From Archivesica marissinica (lineage: Eukaryota; Mollusca; Bivalvia; Venerida; Vesicomyidae), in contig CM026401.1 of NCBI GenBank assembly GCA_014843695.1, positions 46,823,477-46,887,476 of the forward strand: a stretch of DNA of 64,000 bases, in the 5' to 3' direction. Below are positions 63,637 to 64,000 of this stretch, one piece after another; within the stretch, counting starts at the first letter, position 1, and each line of letters starts with the position of its first letter. Below the pieces are notes generated by a model. That model worked only from the letters and a program-made list of their open reading frames with translations, searched no databases and had not been told where the DNA came from. Position numbers and translations under genes: made by a program.

Positions 63637-64000
63637 CTGAAATAAAATCATGAAAATTACAAAAAAATGAAAATATTACAAATCTCTGTACCCATATTGT
63701 TCAAAACATGATTTGTCGTATGTTTTCATGTGAGGGGGTTGTCCAGCTGGTTTATGAATAGTATGTGGTTCTACCTTGGTACACATCCGTGTCTTCCTCT
63801 ACCAATAATAGCTGGATAGTCGCCACATGACACGAGCTGCTGGTGCGATTTAAAAAAACAAAACAAACATCAACTTATTTAACCCCCCAAAAACATAATT
63901 GGCGTTTATAACACATATACAGTAGTAGTAGTTTTTATTTCAACAAACACAAACAAACACTATAACATATGAAGTAAGTCAAAAAATAATAATACATATC

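Overview
This window looks like one long stretch of an animal gene, on the minus strand, in a repeat-rich, AT-rich genome. The gene encodes a polycystin-1 family protein (REJ - GAIN/GPS - TM - PLAT - polycystin/PKD channel). I could place 25 consecutive coding exons, about 6.1 kb of coding sequence and about 2,030 residues. They run from 63636 down to 2297, and reading phase agrees at every junction. The 5' (N-terminal) exons lie beyond the right edge, and a last 3' exon may lie beyond the left edge. The introns, the abundant tRNA-derived SINEs with shared A/B boxes, the MITEs and the minisatellites point to an invertebrate. The repeat style (palindromic MITEs ending TTAACTCTTTC, GCATGCTGGGTAA motifs) reminds me of heterodont bivalve molluscs. 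That assignment is inference only.

Layout, right to left (gene sense): REJ-type extracellular module 63.6-54.0 kb (E1-E6); linker and GAIN region 48.8-34.1 kb (E7-E13); GPS split over E14 and E15 (33.8 and 23.8 kb), with E15 also carrying TM1; PLAT domain 22.4-18.9 kb (E16-E18); TM2-TM6 18.9-8.1 kb (E18-E22); extracellular polycystin domain 6.66-3.2 kb (E23 to the start of E25); TM7-TM11 with the pore in E25 (3409-2297). This matches the 11-TM plan of polycystin-1 proteins.

The introns hold at least six tRNA-derived SINE families, several MITE families, a hAT remnant, three LINE fragments and about twenty tandem arrays. The largest array is 8.5 kb of a 20-bp unit (24.4-32.9 kb), broken by a 1,000-N assembly gap. 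The most striking observation is that several arrays are built from exon-intron borders of this gene. The E14 donor site heads an array of 18 fifty-bp units and then several hundred 20-bp units. On the gene strand nearly every unit contains a consensus-like 5' splice site (GAG|GTAAGT or GAG|GTGAGT). The E3 donor edge is repeated about eight times, the E7 acceptor edge at least three times, and the E12 acceptor edge three times.

Other points: a probable one-base frameshift in E4, a weakly spliced E5 with a possible GC donor, a GPS whose cleavage tripeptide reads D-I-T instead of H-L-T/S, and a pore loop lacking the Asp of the PKD2 filter. The very long open frames inside the minisatellites are products of unit length and are not called as genes.
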